A stretch of DNA of 64,000 bases from PNMQ01 sp964478775 (GCA_964478775.1 CAYZJC010000004.1:15643-79642), one strand, 5' to 3'. Positions 44,872-54,698 are shown, counted from the stretch's first letter. The notes: a model not told the origin generated them from the letters alone. Translations and numbers: made by a program.

Positions 44872-47379
44872 ATGGCTAAAATTAAGTCCCTCCTCCCCAC
44901 CCTTTTATTGTCATGTGCACTTGTCACAACACATATGGCTAATGCTGCCAGTAAAGCTGTAGAGAAAAATGCATCACCAACCTCTGTTGCGTGTCCACTT
45001 GGTACGTCGGAATATCAGAATGCAGACAGTGCGGGTAAATACGACATAATTTTGAAGAACCCTAATTGTGCGAATCGTCAGATTTTAGATGTTTTGTTTA
45101 ATTGGTATACAAGTAATCAAGAATTATTCCCAAAAGTTTCCGTGGCCTTAACGGCTGTTGAACAAAAAGCACGCCTTAACTACATTGTCGTTAAAGCTAT
45201 ATCCGAAGGTGATAGAGGTCATGCCCAAGGTCTATTAACTTCTGCAACTGATGAAGAAAAAAACTCTTTCCTATTGCAAGCTATACAGTATGCACTTGAC
45301 AATTACCCAGCAGGTTTCAAGCCAGAAGCATTTGAAGACTACCTCGCAAGTGTGAACACTGCCGTAGCTGGGGTGAAAAATGATGCTGCTGTAAAGATAC
45401 AAAAAGCGTATAAACAGAAACGAGCACTGAAAGCAAATGACGAGTTAATCCGTGTGGCAAAGGCTCTATTGCAAGCTAAGAAGGAACTAGCGAACGCTAA
45501 GAAGGAGAAAGAGAAACTTAACAAAGCAAACTTGTCTCTTAAGGTCAACGGCATAATCGAAAACGCTGATAATTTAGAAAAATCAGAACAAATTACAGCA
45601 TTAGAGAATCAAGTAAGAGAATTAGAAACAGAATTAAAAGAACAAAATATTATAATTAACGATTTGAAGCAACAGAATTCTGACAAGAGCAAACAGATCA
45701 CTGAGCTCAGCAAGATGATAAAAAGCTTTAGAACTGGTAATATTGAGCTTCAAGGCAGAATTGCTGGATTGAAGGAATTTGTTCTAAGTCTACAAAAAGT
45801 CAATGATGACCTCAATACTAAATTGACTGAATCACAAAACTTAGTTAATCAACTAAAGGAACGTCAGCCACTTTCTAATGAAGAACAATCAGCACTGGAA
45901 CAAAGAATTGAAGCATCTAAACAACAGATTGAAACTCTTACAAATGAAAAGAGCAGAATTGAAGAACAGCTTCAGCTAAATGCGGAGGTACTATTCAACC
46001 TAGGCAAAGAAAATGCAGAACAAAAAACAGAAATTCAACAACTCGCACAACAAGTAGAACAACTCACCCAAGAAAACAATTCCCTAAGAGATGAAGTGGC
46101 AAGGTTGCAGAATGAGTTAGAAGATAAGAAAATTGCATTTGCAGCAAAAGTGAAAGAAATGCAATTGAATACTCAGCAGTTTAATCGGGCGCTGCAGGAG
46201 CTTAAAACGGCAAAAGGTAAGAACCAAGTTGACTTTGGTAAGATTAAAGCTAATAACAATGCGGAAGCAGCTAATCAGATAGTACAAGCACAAAAGGCTG
46301 CGAAACAAGAGATAGAGAATCTTAAAAAGACAGTAGATGATTTGAGCAATAAGCTTAGTGATGCCAACGCTACAATAAAAGAATTGAGAGAGGTCAAAGG
46401 GAATCTGCAGAATCAAAATCAACGTATGAAAGAAAATAACAAAAAGATTAGAACTGAAAATAGTCAACTGGTTCAAAGTTTGAATACAATGAATGAGTCT
46501 GTACAGGATACCTTCCGGGAACTTGAAGAAACAAAGGCAGCACTTGAGCAAGCAAAAACAACTTTCCAAGGGGATAGTAATGCGCAAGCCCAGGTTGAGA
46601 GTTTGCAAGAGAAGATAACTCAATTAGAGGCACAATACCGAGATTTTGAAAAAAAGAACCAAGAACTGCAAAGCCATGTTGAGAATTTAGAGAATGAAAA
46701 CGCGGAGTTAAAGCAACAGCTGGATAAATATAAAGAAAAGCTTGAATCCTTAAGTAATGAGGTTCAGGTAAAAACAACCGCATTAGCTAATGAAAATATT
46801 CCTGACGAAAGCAAAGATCAGCAAATCGCTGAGTTATCAGCAAAATTAACAGAGCTAGGGGAAACTAGTGACAAACGTCAAGAAGTAAATAAAATGCTAT
46901 TGCAGCAAATGAAAACTTCACAAGATGAATTTAATGCTGAAAAAGCAAGAGTTATAGCGGAAAATCAGCGTTTACAGCAAGCTCTTAATGCTGCAGAGTC
47001 AACAATCCAGATGCTTAGCAAAGGAGATAAGGGGAAAGCAAAAGATTTCCAGAAACAGCAACATGAGTTAGATGCTCTGAGACAACAAATTAGAAATCTA
47101 CAAAATACTATTGTGAACAATAATCAAGCTTTAGAGAGAATGAAATTGACGGCAGATGATTTAAAGTCTAGTGGGGATTTGGGCAGCAACGTTTCTATTT
47201 TAATGCAGATGAAACACTCTGTTGCTGCAAGCGGCCGGAATCTTGAAAAAAAGTTAGATGAAACTATAGAGTCTAATAATGCTGCCTTAAGTCAGTCAAA
47301 TGAAGTTCTGGGAGCATCTTCTTCCAATTCTACACCAGTCGTCCAACCCGCACCAGGAACTGGCAACCAAAAACCCTAA
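44872..47379 (+). CDS. Secreted long coiled-coil protein with IQ-like motif
   Basis: No family beyond a coiled coil. The frame opens at 44830, but ATG 44872 has AAGGA ten bases upstream and starts a signal peptide (MAKIKSLLPTLLLSCALVTTHMANA) cleaved after ANA. The product is 835 residues. Residues 30-165 look globular. DAAVKIQKAYKQKRALKA (171-188) resembles the eukaryotic IQ calmodulin-binding motif. From about 190 to 790 there are long heptad-rich Glu/Gln/Lys/Leu helices (parallel coiled coil), then a Ser/Pro-rich tail. It converges on sucA, 25 bases away. Role unknown; filamentous surface or secreted protein is plausible. Confidence 0.7.
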   Translation: MAKIKSLLPTLLLSCALVTTHMANAASKAVEKNASPTSVACPLGTSEYQNADSAGKYDIILKNPNCANRQILDVLFNWYTSNQELFPKVSVALTAVEQKARLNYIVVKAISEGDRGHAQGLLTSATDEEKNSFLLQAIQYALDNYPAGFKPEAFEDYLASVNTAVAGVKNDAAVKIQKAYKQKRALKANDELIRVAKALLQAKKELANAKKEKEKLNKANLSLKVNGIIENADNLEKSEQITALENQVRELETELKEQNIIINDLKQQNSDKSKQITELSKMIKSFRTGNIELQGRIAGLKEFVLSLQKVNDDLNTKLTESQNLVNQLKERQPLSNEEQSALEQRIEASKQQIETLTNEKSRIEEQLQLNAEVLFNLGKENAEQKTEIQQLAQQVEQLTQENNSLRDEVARLQNELEDKKIAFAAKVKEMQLNTQQFNRALQELKTAKGKNQVDFGKIKANNNAEAANQIVQAQKAAKQEIENLKKTVDDLSNKLSDANATIKELREVKGNLQNQNQRMKENNKKIRTENSQLVQSLNTMNESVQDTFRELEETKAALEQAKTTFQGDSNAQAQVESLQEKITQLEAQYRDFEKKNQELQSHVENLENENAELKQQLDKYKEKLESLSNEVQVKTTALANENIPDESKDQQIAELSAKLTELGETSDKRQEVNKMLLQQMKTSQDEFNAEKARVIAENQRLQQALNAAESTIQMLSKGDKGKAKDFQKQQHELDALRQQIRNLQNTIVNNNQALERMKLTADDLKSSGDLGSNVSILMQMKHSVAASGRNLEKKLDETIESNNAALSQSNEVLGASSSNSTPVVQPAPGTGNQKP

Positions 47380-47404
47380 CTCCTAACTCCCAAGGTTGAG
47401 ATGT

Positions 47405-50371
47405 TTAATCCCACTTCATAGGTTGAATGGGGTTAGACAAAGCCTCTTTCAAAAGCGCTGCCTGTTCTTGCAGGTGGCGTTTTTGGTATCCTGTAGCGGG
47501 GGAGGCAGCCTCCATACGGCCAGCATAGCCAACCACACCTGTATTTAAGGTTGGCAACTTCACTTGCGCCAACACAGACTGTACCACGGCTTCAAAGCGG
47601 TGCTTTACAAACATCCATGCGCCTTGGTTAACGGGTTCTTCTTGGGCCCATACAATATCTGCATGGGGGTTTTGTGCAATAATCGCTTTGATGTGCGCCT
47701 TTGGAAATGGGTATACCTGTTCGAGGCGGTGTATCGCAACTGACAAGGGTTTCTTATCGCCCTTTGTTGTTTGCGCTGCTAGCCTGTCACGTTCTTCCAT
47801 TAAGTCATAGTACACTTTTCCACTGCAAAACACATGGCGGTCAGCCGTTTGTGTGAGGGTGTCATCATCTGCAATGACAGGCATGAATTTCGTGCCTTCT
47901 TGAAAGTCAACCAACTGAGATGTCGCCAGTTTATGGCGAAGGCCCACCTTAGGTGTCATGACAATAAGTGGTGTCTTTTCTTGGGCAATCACTTGACGGC
48001 GCAGCGCATGAAATAGGTTCGCTGGCGTTGTACAATTGACCACACGCCAGTTACGGTGTGCACTTAATTGTAAATAGCGTTCAAGGCGCGCTGATGAATG
48101 CTCTGGCCCCTGGCCTTCATACCCGTGGGGCAATAGCATAACAAGGGTGGAACGTTGTTGCCATTTGGTATAGGCAGAGGCAATGAATTGATCAATCATC
48201 ACTTGTGCACCATTGGCAAAGTCACCAAACTGGCCTTCCCATAGGGTTAATGCGGGGGCGGCATCTGGCTGGTCTTCAATGCTATAGCCATATTCAAACC
48301 CTAAAACGGCGGCTTCTGACAAATAGCTGTCGATAACTTCAAAGGTGGCTTGCTGTGGGTGCAGGTTTTGCAAAGGAATGTATTTGTTTTGTGTGTTTTG
48401 GTCTGTCCAAACAGAATGTCTGTGGGAAAATGTGCCACGACCACTGTCTTGCCCGCTAAGGCGCACTTTCGCCCCTTGCAGCATTAAGGTACCAAAGGCT
48501 AAAATTTCCCCCATGGCCCAGTCAATGGGGCTTTTTCCAATCAACATCTCTATGCGCTGGGTGATCACACGTTGCACTTTACTATTTAGCTGAAAGCCAT
48601 CTGGGACTTTGTGCGCTGTCTGTAGCATTTCCAACACGCCAGCAAAACCACTGTTTGCAATACCGGTTTCAACTTCTTGGTCTGCTATGTCAACAACGGG
48701 CTGCTTTCTGTTTTGGGCAAGCGATACTTGGTTTGTATCTGCTTGAAATGCTTGCGCTGCTTCTAAGGCTTGGTTAAGGGTGTGGGTAATTTCATTAATA
48801 ATGGCTTGTTCTTGTTCAGCTGTTATCACCCCTTGTGCCTTTAAGGAATCTGCATACATTTTACCAATGGGTTCTTTTTGGCTAATCGTTTTATACATCA
48901 AGGGTTGGGTGAACATCGGTTCATCCATTTCATTGTGACCATGACGGCGGTAACATAACAAGTCAATAACGACATCACGCTTAAATACTTGTTTAAACGT
49001 GGTTGCTATTTTTGTAACCCATAAAAGGGTTTCGATATCTTCACCATTGACATGAAAAATGGGGGCATCAATTTTTTTTGCAAGGTCAGATGCGTATGTG
49101 GTGGAACGTGACATCTGTGGGTCTGCTGTAAAGCCCACTTGGTTATTGATAATGATATGCAGCGTGCCGCCTGTTTGGTACCCATCAAGGGCGCACATTT
49201 CAAGGGTTTCACTGACTAAGCCTTGGCCAGCAAAGGCGGCGTCCCCATGCACTAATATCCCTACAACTTTTGACCTGTTCGTGTCATTCAAGGCATCTTG
49301 TCTCGCCCTTACATACCCTGTCACAACAGGGTTCACGGCTTCTAAGTGTGACGGGTTTGGCAATAAGGTTAAACGTAACCTTTGGTCACTTACTACGCGC
49401 TCACACGAAGCACCAGCGTGATATTTTACATCACCCAAATAGTCTTGCGGAATATCTTTGTAAGTGTTGTAGCCTTTAAACTGGGCCAATAATTTATCTA
49501 GCGGGGAAGCTAACACATTCACAAGGGTAGACAAGCGCCCACGGTGTGCCATACCCAACACAATTTCCTTTGCTTTATCATGGCTTTCAGTGGTGGTAAG
49601 AAGGGTGATCATCAATTCTAACACAGCATTGAAGGCATCGCCCCCTTCGAGGCCAAAACGTTTTGCACCCGCAAATTTCACTTGTAAAAAGCGTTCAAAC
49701 AACTGCACTTTTAAAATGCTTTGCAAGGCAGCTATTTTATCTGTCGCAGCTGGCATGACAAGGCCTTGTTCAATTTGGTTTTGCAACCACAGGCGCTGCG
49801 CTGTGTCTTGAATATGCATATATTCAAAGCCAACTGACTGGCAATACACCCCTTTGAGTTTGTTGTGGAGCTCAGCAATAGTTGGGTTGGTAAGGCCGCA
49901 TTCCCCATTGAGTTCAATGCGTGTCGTTGATGGCACTTGGTCAAGCTTTTCATAAGCCAATTCAAGTTGAGGGTGGCCTTTAGGTGTTGTCAATAGCGGG
50001 TCGATAACGGCTTGTAAGTGCCCCCATGTGCGGTAAGCTTCTATCAACTTATAGGCACGAAGGGAAAGGGCTATATCTGCCTTAGATGACGGTTGGCTTT
50101 GCTGGGTCTGCTGACCTTGTTGTTGCTGCTGCTGCTGCGGTTGAACAACTGCCACACCATAGCCTTTGACACGTTTAGGAAGGGGCTGCGGGAAAGTCTG
50201 GGCCATGTCAGCAGCTTGATTTATGATTATTTCCTTTAAATAGTCATGCCAAGAGGCGTCAACTAAGGAAGGGTCCTTTTGGTAATCTTGCAAAAGTTCT
50301 GCTAAATATTCGACGTGCGCCGGATTCAACACCGATAAACGATTCAAACGCGCATCTTGATTACTGCCCAT
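47405..50371 (-). CDS. sucA: 2-Oxoglutarate dehydrogenase E1 component
   Basis: Thiamine-diphosphate enzyme that decarboxylates 2-oxoglutarate. The 988 residues are in the usual range. LNPAHVEYLAELLQDYQKDPSLVDASW marks the N-terminus; GMAHRGRLSTLVNVLASP, LVHGDAAFAGQG, VNGEDIE and DLLCYRRHGHNEMDEP are ThDP/active-site segments. VRLSGQDSGRGTFSHRHSVW and LPHGYEGQGPEHSSARLERYL follow in the C-terminal half. Residues about 76-92 are a Gln tract (QQQQQQQGQQTQQSQ), an unusual insertion before the core. sucB normally follows sucA, but here a convergent coiled-coil gene does. Confidence 0.97.
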   Translation of the reverse strand: MGSNQDARLNRLSVLNPAHVEYLAELLQDYQKDPSLVDASWHDYLKEIIINQAADMAQTFPQPLPKRVKGYGVAVVQPQQQQQQQGQQTQQSQPSSKADIALSLRAYKLIEAYRTWGHLQAVIDPLLTTPKGHPQLELAYEKLDQVPSTTRIELNGECGLTNPTIAELHNKLKGVYCQSVGFEYMHIQDTAQRLWLQNQIEQGLVMPAATDKIAALQSILKVQLFERFLQVKFAGAKRFGLEGGDAFNAVLELMITLLTTTESHDKAKEIVLGMAHRGRLSTLVNVLASPLDKLLAQFKGYNTYKDIPQDYLGDVKYHAGASCERVVSDQRLRLTLLPNPSHLEAVNPVVTGYVRARQDALNDTNRSKVVGILVHGDAAFAGQGLVSETLEMCALDGYQTGGTLHIIINNQVGFTADPQMSRSTTYASDLAKKIDAPIFHVNGEDIETLLWVTKIATTFKQVFKRDVVIDLLCYRRHGHNEMDEPMFTQPLMYKTISQKEPIGKMYADSLKAQGVITAEQEQAIINEITHTLNQALEAAQAFQADTNQVSLAQNRKQPVVDIADQEVETGIANSGFAGVLEMLQTAHKVPDGFQLNSKVQRVITQRIEMLIGKSPIDWAMGEILAFGTLMLQGAKVRLSGQDSGRGTFSHRHSVWTDQNTQNKYIPLQNLHPQQATFEVIDSYLSEAAVLGFEYGYSIEDQPDAAPALTLWEGQFGDFANGAQVMIDQFIASAYTKWQQRSTLVMLLPHGYEGQGPEHSSARLERYLQLSAHRNWRVVNCTTPANLFHALRRQVIAQEKTPLIVMTPKVGLRHKLATSQLVDFQEGTKFMPVIADDDTLTQTADRHVFCSGKVYYDLMEERDRLAAQTTKGDKKPLSVAIHRLEQVYPFPKAHIKAIIAQNPHADIVWAQEEPVNQGAWMFVKHRFEAVVQSVLAQVKLPTLNTGVVGYAGRMEAASPATGYQKRHLQEQAALLKEALSNPIQPMKWD

Positions 50372-50402
50372 AACTTTGCCCCTATATGTTAATGCATTGT
50401 GA

Positions 50403-51284
50403 TTAGTTCATTGCCTTTGTCATCGTCACACCCAACTGTGCCGGTGATGGGGCCACATGAATGCCACACTTTTTAAAGTATTCAATTTTATCTTGCGCTG
50501 TATCGCCTGCACCAGCCACAATCGCACCTGCATGGCCCATACGACGCCCCACTGGGGCTGTAACACCTGCAATAAAGGCGACAACGGGTTTACCGCGGCC
50601 CATTTTGGCTTGGTGCGCAATATAGTCAGCAGCCAATTGTTCGTCTTGACCACCAATTTCACCAATCAACATAATGCCTTTTGTGGCATCGTCTTTGTAG
50701 AATAATTCTAGAACATCAACGAAGTTCATGCCCTTCACAGGGTCACCGCCAATACCAACGCAGGTTGTTTGACCAAGGCCTTGATGTGTTGTTTGGTGCA
50801 CGGCCTCATAGGTTAAGGTCCCTGAACGTGACACAATCCCAATGGAACCTTTTTTATGAATGAAACCTGGCATAATTCCAATTTTACATTCTTCTGATGT
50901 AATAATACCTGGACAGTTAGGCCCAATAAGCTTAACAGATTTATGCGCAATGGCAGCCTTAACCTTTACCATATCCATTACTGGAATACCTTCAGTGATA
51001 CATACAACCAATTCAACGCCTGCATCAACGGCTTCTAAAATAGAATCGGCTGCGAATGCTGCTGGAACATAAATCATAGAGGCAGTAGCCCCTGTTGTCT
51101 TCACAGCGTCACCGACTGTGTTAAACACAGGAAGTCCTAAGTGTTCACTGCCGCCCTTACCAGGTGTTACACCGCCCACAAGTTTGGTTCCATAAGCTAA
51201 TGCGCCTTCAGAATGAAATGTGCCGTGTTTGCCGGTAAAGCCTTGGCAGATTAGTTTTGTGTCTTTGTTTACAAGAATGGACAT
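50403..51284 (-). CDS. sucD: Succinyl-CoA ligase alpha subunit
   Basis: Catalyses substrate-level phosphorylation with SucC. The 293 residues are normal. SILVNKDTKLICQGFTGKHGTFH opens the CoA-binding domain, KLIGPNCPGII follows, and RMGHAGAIVAGAGDTAQDKI contains the phospho-His. It is 46 bases after sucC and 31 bases before sucA. Confidence 0.98.
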   Translation of the reverse strand: MSILVNKDTKLICQGFTGKHGTFHSEGALAYGTKLVGGVTPGKGGSEHLGLPVFNTVGDAVKTTGATASMIYVPAAFAADSILEAVDAGVELVVCITEGIPVMDMVKVKAAIAHKSVKLIGPNCPGIITSEECKIGIMPGFIHKKGSIGIVSRSGTLTYEAVHQTTHQGLGQTTCVGIGGDPVKGMNFVDVLELFYKDDATKGIMLIGEIGGQDEQLAADYIAHQAKMGRGKPVVAFIAGVTAPVGRRMGHAGAIVAGAGDTAQDKIEYFKKCGIHVAPSPAQLGVTMTKAMN

Positions 51285-51330
51285 AAAGTCTTAACTCCGA
51301 TTATTTTATCTATAAATTGATTTGTAAGCT

Positions 51331-52494
51331 TTAAGCGGCTGCTTGCACAACTTTTGCGGCTGCATCGTCAAGGTCATCTGCTGATATAAGCGATAAACCA
51401 GAAGAGGCTAAAATTTCTATACCCAAATCACGGTTTGTCCCTTGAAGACGAACCACCAATGGAACAGATAGCTCAACTTCTTTTGCGGCTGCAACAATAC
51501 CTTGTGCAATCACATCACATCGCATAATGCCACCAAAAATATTAATCAAAACGCCTTTAACATTCTTGTCACTTAAAATAATTTTAAATGCTGCGGCAAC
51601 TTTTTCTTGTGTAGCCCCACCACCGACGTCTAAAAAGTTAGCAGGTTCGCCGCCATGGAGTTTAATAATATCCATCGTTGCCATTGCAAGGCCGGCACCA
51701 TTCACCATACAACCAATCGTTCCATCAAGCTTAACGTAGTTTAAGTCATATTTCTTAGCTTCAATTTCAGATGGGTCTTCCTCATCTTCATCGCGCAACG
51801 CTTCAATTTCAGCATGACGATAAAGGGCACTATCATCAAAATCGACTTTTGCATCTAGGGCTACAAGCTGTTCATCTGTTGTAACAACTAATGGGTTAAT
51901 TTCAATCATCGCAGCGTCAAGTTCTGTGAAAGCGGCATAAAGGTTATGAAGTAACTGCACAAATGATTTTGTAACAACAGCAGATAAACCTAATGCAAAA
52001 GCTAGTTTACGACCATGGTAAGATTGCACACCTGTAACGGGGTCAATATCAACTTTTAAAATTTTTTCAGGCGAAACTTTAGCCACTTCTTCAATGTCCA
52101 TTCCCCCTTCACTAGATGCCACAATACTAATTTGGCTGGTTGCACGGTTTAACACCAAGCTTAAATAATATTCTTTAGCAATAGAACACCCTTGCTCCAC
52201 AAACACACGTCTTACTAACTGCCCATTAGGCCCTGTTTGGTGAGTCACCAAAGTTTTACCAAGCAATTTGTCAGCAGCAGCTTTAACGTCATCTAAGGAA
52301 CGCGCCAATATAACACCGCCGGCCTTACCTCTGCCACCTGCGTGAATTTGNNNNNNNNNNACAACCCATAGACCTTCTGCAACATGCGTACCTGCTTCAT
52401 AAGCTTCATCTGCTGTGTAGGCGACTGCGCCTTTTAAAATCGGAACGCCGAAACCTTCTAGAACTTGTTTTGCTTGATATTCATGAATATTCAT
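51331..52494 (-). CDS. sucC: Succinyl-CoA ligase beta subunit (contains a gap)
   Basis: ATP-grasp beta subunit, 387 residues. NIHEYQAKQVLEGFGVP opens the ATP-grasp domain and QIHAGGRGKAGGVI follows. The N run at 52351-52360 lies directly before QIHAGG, where the family has VVKA. Four unknown residues there restore the normal length of about 387, so this gap fits ten bases and keeps the frame. LEINPLVV-like AMIEINPLVVTTDEQLVALDAK, GCMVNGAGLAMATMD and FLDVGGGATQEKV are the metal, nucleotide and CoA regions. It is five bases after mdh. Confidence 0.96.
   Translation of the reverse strand: MNIHEYQAKQVLEGFGVPILKGAVAYTADEAYEAGTHVAEGLWVXXXXQIHAGGRGKAGGVILARSLDDVKAAADKLLGKTLVTHQTGPNGQLVRRVFVEQGCSIAKEYYLSLVLNRATSQISIVASSEGGMDIEEVAKVSPEKILKVDIDPVTGVQSYHGRKLAFALGLSAVVTKSFVQLLHNLYAAFTELDAAMIEINPLVVTTDEQLVALDAKVDFDDSALYRHAEIEALRDEDEEDPSEIEAKKYDLNYVKLDGTIGCMVNGAGLAMATMDIIKLHGGEPANFLDVGGGATQEKVAAAFKIILSDKNVKGVLINIFGGIMRCDVIAQGIVAAAKEVELSVPLVVRLQGTNRDLGIEILASSGLSLISADDLDDAAAKVVQAAA
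52351..52360. other. Assembly gap (10 N) inside sucC
   Basis: Ten N within the ATP-grasp motif. The frame and total protein length stay normal, so the true length is probably ten bases or close to it. Confidence 0.9.
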
Positions 52495-52499
52495 AATGT

Positions 52500-53480
52500 T
52501 TATAATCCTAACCGTTTAACATCATCCATTAATGCTTGAACTGCACCAACAGATGTATCTAATAATGTTTTTTCACCCTCTGTCAATGACAATTCAATTA
52601 CTTTTTCAACGCCGCCCTTGCCAATAACGGCAGGAAGGCCCACATACATGTCTTTATGCCCGTATTCACCAGACACATGAACTGCACAAGGTAGAATGCG
52701 CCTTTGATCATACAAGTAACTTTCAGCCATGGTCAACGCTGAAGATGCTGGCGCATAAAAGGCTGAACCTGTTTGTAGCAAGTTTACAATTTCAGCGCCG
52801 CCACTTCTTGTACGTGTAATAATAGCATCTAAGCGTTCTTGTGACAGCGTTCCATTTTCAACCCAAACAGGTAAAGGAATACCTGCAACTGTTGTAAAGC
52901 GGGGCATTGGAACCATAGAGTCACCATGCCCTCCAAGCACGAAACTGCTAATGTCTTTTGGGGACACTTTCATTTCATCTGCCAAAAAGTGAATGAAACG
53001 TCCAGAATCTAACACCCCTGCCATACCAACGACATGCGTTGTCGGAAGACCGCTTGCTTGTTGCATGATCCACACCATAACATCTAATGGGTTTGTTACA
53101 ACAATGACAAAGGCACCAGGGCAATGTGTTTTAATATTTTCAGCAACAGAACGCATGACACCAGCATTGATTGACAACAAATCATCACGGCTCATGCCGG
53201 GTTTACGCGCAACACCTGCTGTCACAATTACCACATCAGAACCTTGTAGGGCTAACATATCGTTCGAACCTAAACAGTTCACACCGATTTTATCAATAGC
53301 TGAAGCTTGGGAAATGTCTAAAGATTTACCCTTTGGCAGACCTTCATTTAAGTCTAACAAAACAACTTCGCCAAGGTTACGCTGCATTGCAAGATGCGCC
53401 AGTGTCCCACCAATGTTACCACCACCAACAAGCGCAATTTTTGCAGGCCTAAAAGATGTGTTTAAATTTGCAGTTGTCAT
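52500..53480 (-). CDS. mdh: Malate dehydrogenase (LDH-like type)
   Basis: NAD-dependent malate dehydrogenase of the TCA cycle. The frame opens at 53513, but ATG 53480 has AAAGGA eight bases upstream and gives 326 residues. KIALVGGGNIGGTLAHLA is the Rossmann motif; GVARKPGMSRDDL binds substrate with Arg; LGGHGDSMVP contains the catalytic His. It is the first gene of mdh-sucC-sucD-sucA, the usual alphaproteobacterial order. Confidence 0.97.
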   Translation of the reverse strand: MTTANLNTSFRPAKIALVGGGNIGGTLAHLAMQRNLGEVVLLDLNEGLPKGKSLDISQASAIDKIGVNCLGSNDMLALQGSDVVIVTAGVARKPGMSRDDLLSINAGVMRSVAENIKTHCPGAFVIVVTNPLDVMVWIMQQASGLPTTHVVGMAGVLDSGRFIHFLADEMKVSPKDISSFVLGGHGDSMVPMPRFTTVAGIPLPVWVENGTLSQERLDAIITRTRSGGAEIVNLLQTGSAFYAPASSALTMAESYLYDQRRILPCAVHVSGEYGHKDMYVGLPAVIGKGGVEKVIELSLTEGEKTLLDTSVGAVQALMDDVKRLGL

Positions 53481-53525
53481 GTCAAGTTCCTTTTCTACTA
53501 CGACGTTAAACAAAGAGATGGGTGT

Positions 53526-54176
53526 TTATGAAATGAAATGTTGATGCAAGAAATGAATCCCTGCCCTGATGCCATCATAATTAATTGAATGTTCTAACCC
53601 ATTACAGGTAAGCGTTTGAACACTAACATTTAACGCATGCAATGCCGTTTGTGCTTGCAACATGGCCGTATAGGGCACAACGGTGTCATTAGTTCCATGT
53701 ACCAATAAAACAGGTGCATATTGCGCTTTTAAAGTTGTCTGCAGTGTTGGTGGGTAAAATGCCCCTGAATAACCAATAATTGCCCCAACATTTAAGGTTG
53801 CAAATAAAGTATCAAGTGCAAGTATACACCCTTGAGAAAAACCTATTAAGGCCATATCTTTAGGCGAAAGCTTGTAGTGCTGCAATAAGTCTAGCAAAAA
53901 CACAATCAGCTGTGGGGTGGCACGGTCTAGACCTTGACGAATATTAAAGGGGTTAAAGTCTGGTAGACCAAACCATTGATACCCATCTGCCGCGATGTCA
54001 CTTTTCTCAAGTGCATGGGGGGCTATAAAGAGTGTGTCTGGCAACTGGGGTGCGAATTCATGGGCAAGCTCTATCATGTCAGCGCCATTGGAACCATACC
54101 CGTGCAAAAACACCACAATACGTTTTACATGACCACTCACCGGTGAAAAGAGAGGACTATCTATGGAAAGCGTCAT
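53526..54176 (-). CDS. Alpha/beta-hydrolase carboxylesterase (YpfH-like)
   Basis: Soluble serine hydrolase of the phospholipase/carboxylesterase family, 216 residues. VFLHGYGSNGADMI carries the oxyanion region, LIGFSQGCILAL has the nucleophile Ser, HGTNDTVVP the Asp and GLEHSI the His of the triad. Natural substrate unknown. It is 45 bases before mdh, so it may be transcribed with the TCA genes. Confidence 0.88.
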   Translation of the reverse strand: MTLSIDSPLFSPVSGHVKRIVVFLHGYGSNGADMIELAHEFAPQLPDTLFIAPHALEKSDIAADGYQWFGLPDFNPFNIRQGLDRATPQLIVFLLDLLQHYKLSPKDMALIGFSQGCILALDTLFATLNVGAIIGYSGAFYPPTLQTTLKAQYAPVLLVHGTNDTVVPYTAMLQAQTALHALNVSVQTLTCNGLEHSINYDGIRAGIHFLHQHFIS

Positions 54177-54348
54177 CTGTTTATAACTTTTTAAAAATTA
54201 ATTTAGATAATCTTAACGTTAATTGTTTGCATTGAGCAAGCAAAAATATTTTGCAACCTTAATCCCCCTGAAAACAAGCTGGAAAAAGTCCAGGCATCGT
54301 TGCCTTTAAAGAGGTGGTCACCACATCAAAAATCATCTTAGGCACACT

Positions 54349-54376
54349 AAAAAAGGCTTAGTATAATAACCAAGCC
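54349..54376 (-). terminator. Rho-independent terminator after rpsO
   Basis: On the minus strand GGCTTGG (54376-54370) pairs with CTAAGCC (54361-54355), loop TTATTATA, then TTTTTT. About 45 bases after the rpsO stop. Confidence 0.8.
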
Positions 54377-54419
54377 CTCTATTGCCAAAATATTTGCGCA
54401 TAATTTCAATGCACAAAGC

Positions 54420-54689
54420 TTAACGACGAATACCTAACTTACCAATAATCTCAACATAACCTTGGTGATTTTTCTTCTTCAAGTAGTCTAGCAGGCGACG
54501 ACGTTGACCAACCAACATCAACAAACCACGGCGTGAGTGGATGTCTTTCTTGTGCACTTTCATGTGCTCAGAAAGATTGGAAATGCGTTGGGTAATAATT
54601 GCGATTTGAACTTCAGGTGAACCTGTATCTGTACCTGTACGGCCAAATTCTTGAATCAGCTGTGTTTTTCTTTCTGCTGTAATCGACAT
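54420..54689 (-). CDS. rpsO: 30S ribosomal protein S15
   Basis: Binds 16S rRNA early in small-subunit assembly. The 89 residues are normal; GSPEVQIAIITQRISNLSEHMKVHKKDIHSRRGLL is the family core and HxxDxxSR is conserved. GGAG is nine bases before the ATG and overlaps the restored truB stop codon. pnp, the usual next gene, is absent; a terminator follows. Confidence 0.98.
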   Translation of the reverse strand: MSITAERKTQLIQEFGRTGTDTGSPEVQIAIITQRISNLSEHMKVHKKDIHSRRGLLMLVGQRRRLLDYLKKKNHQGYVEIIGKLGIRR

Positions 54690-54698
54690 CGTTAACTC

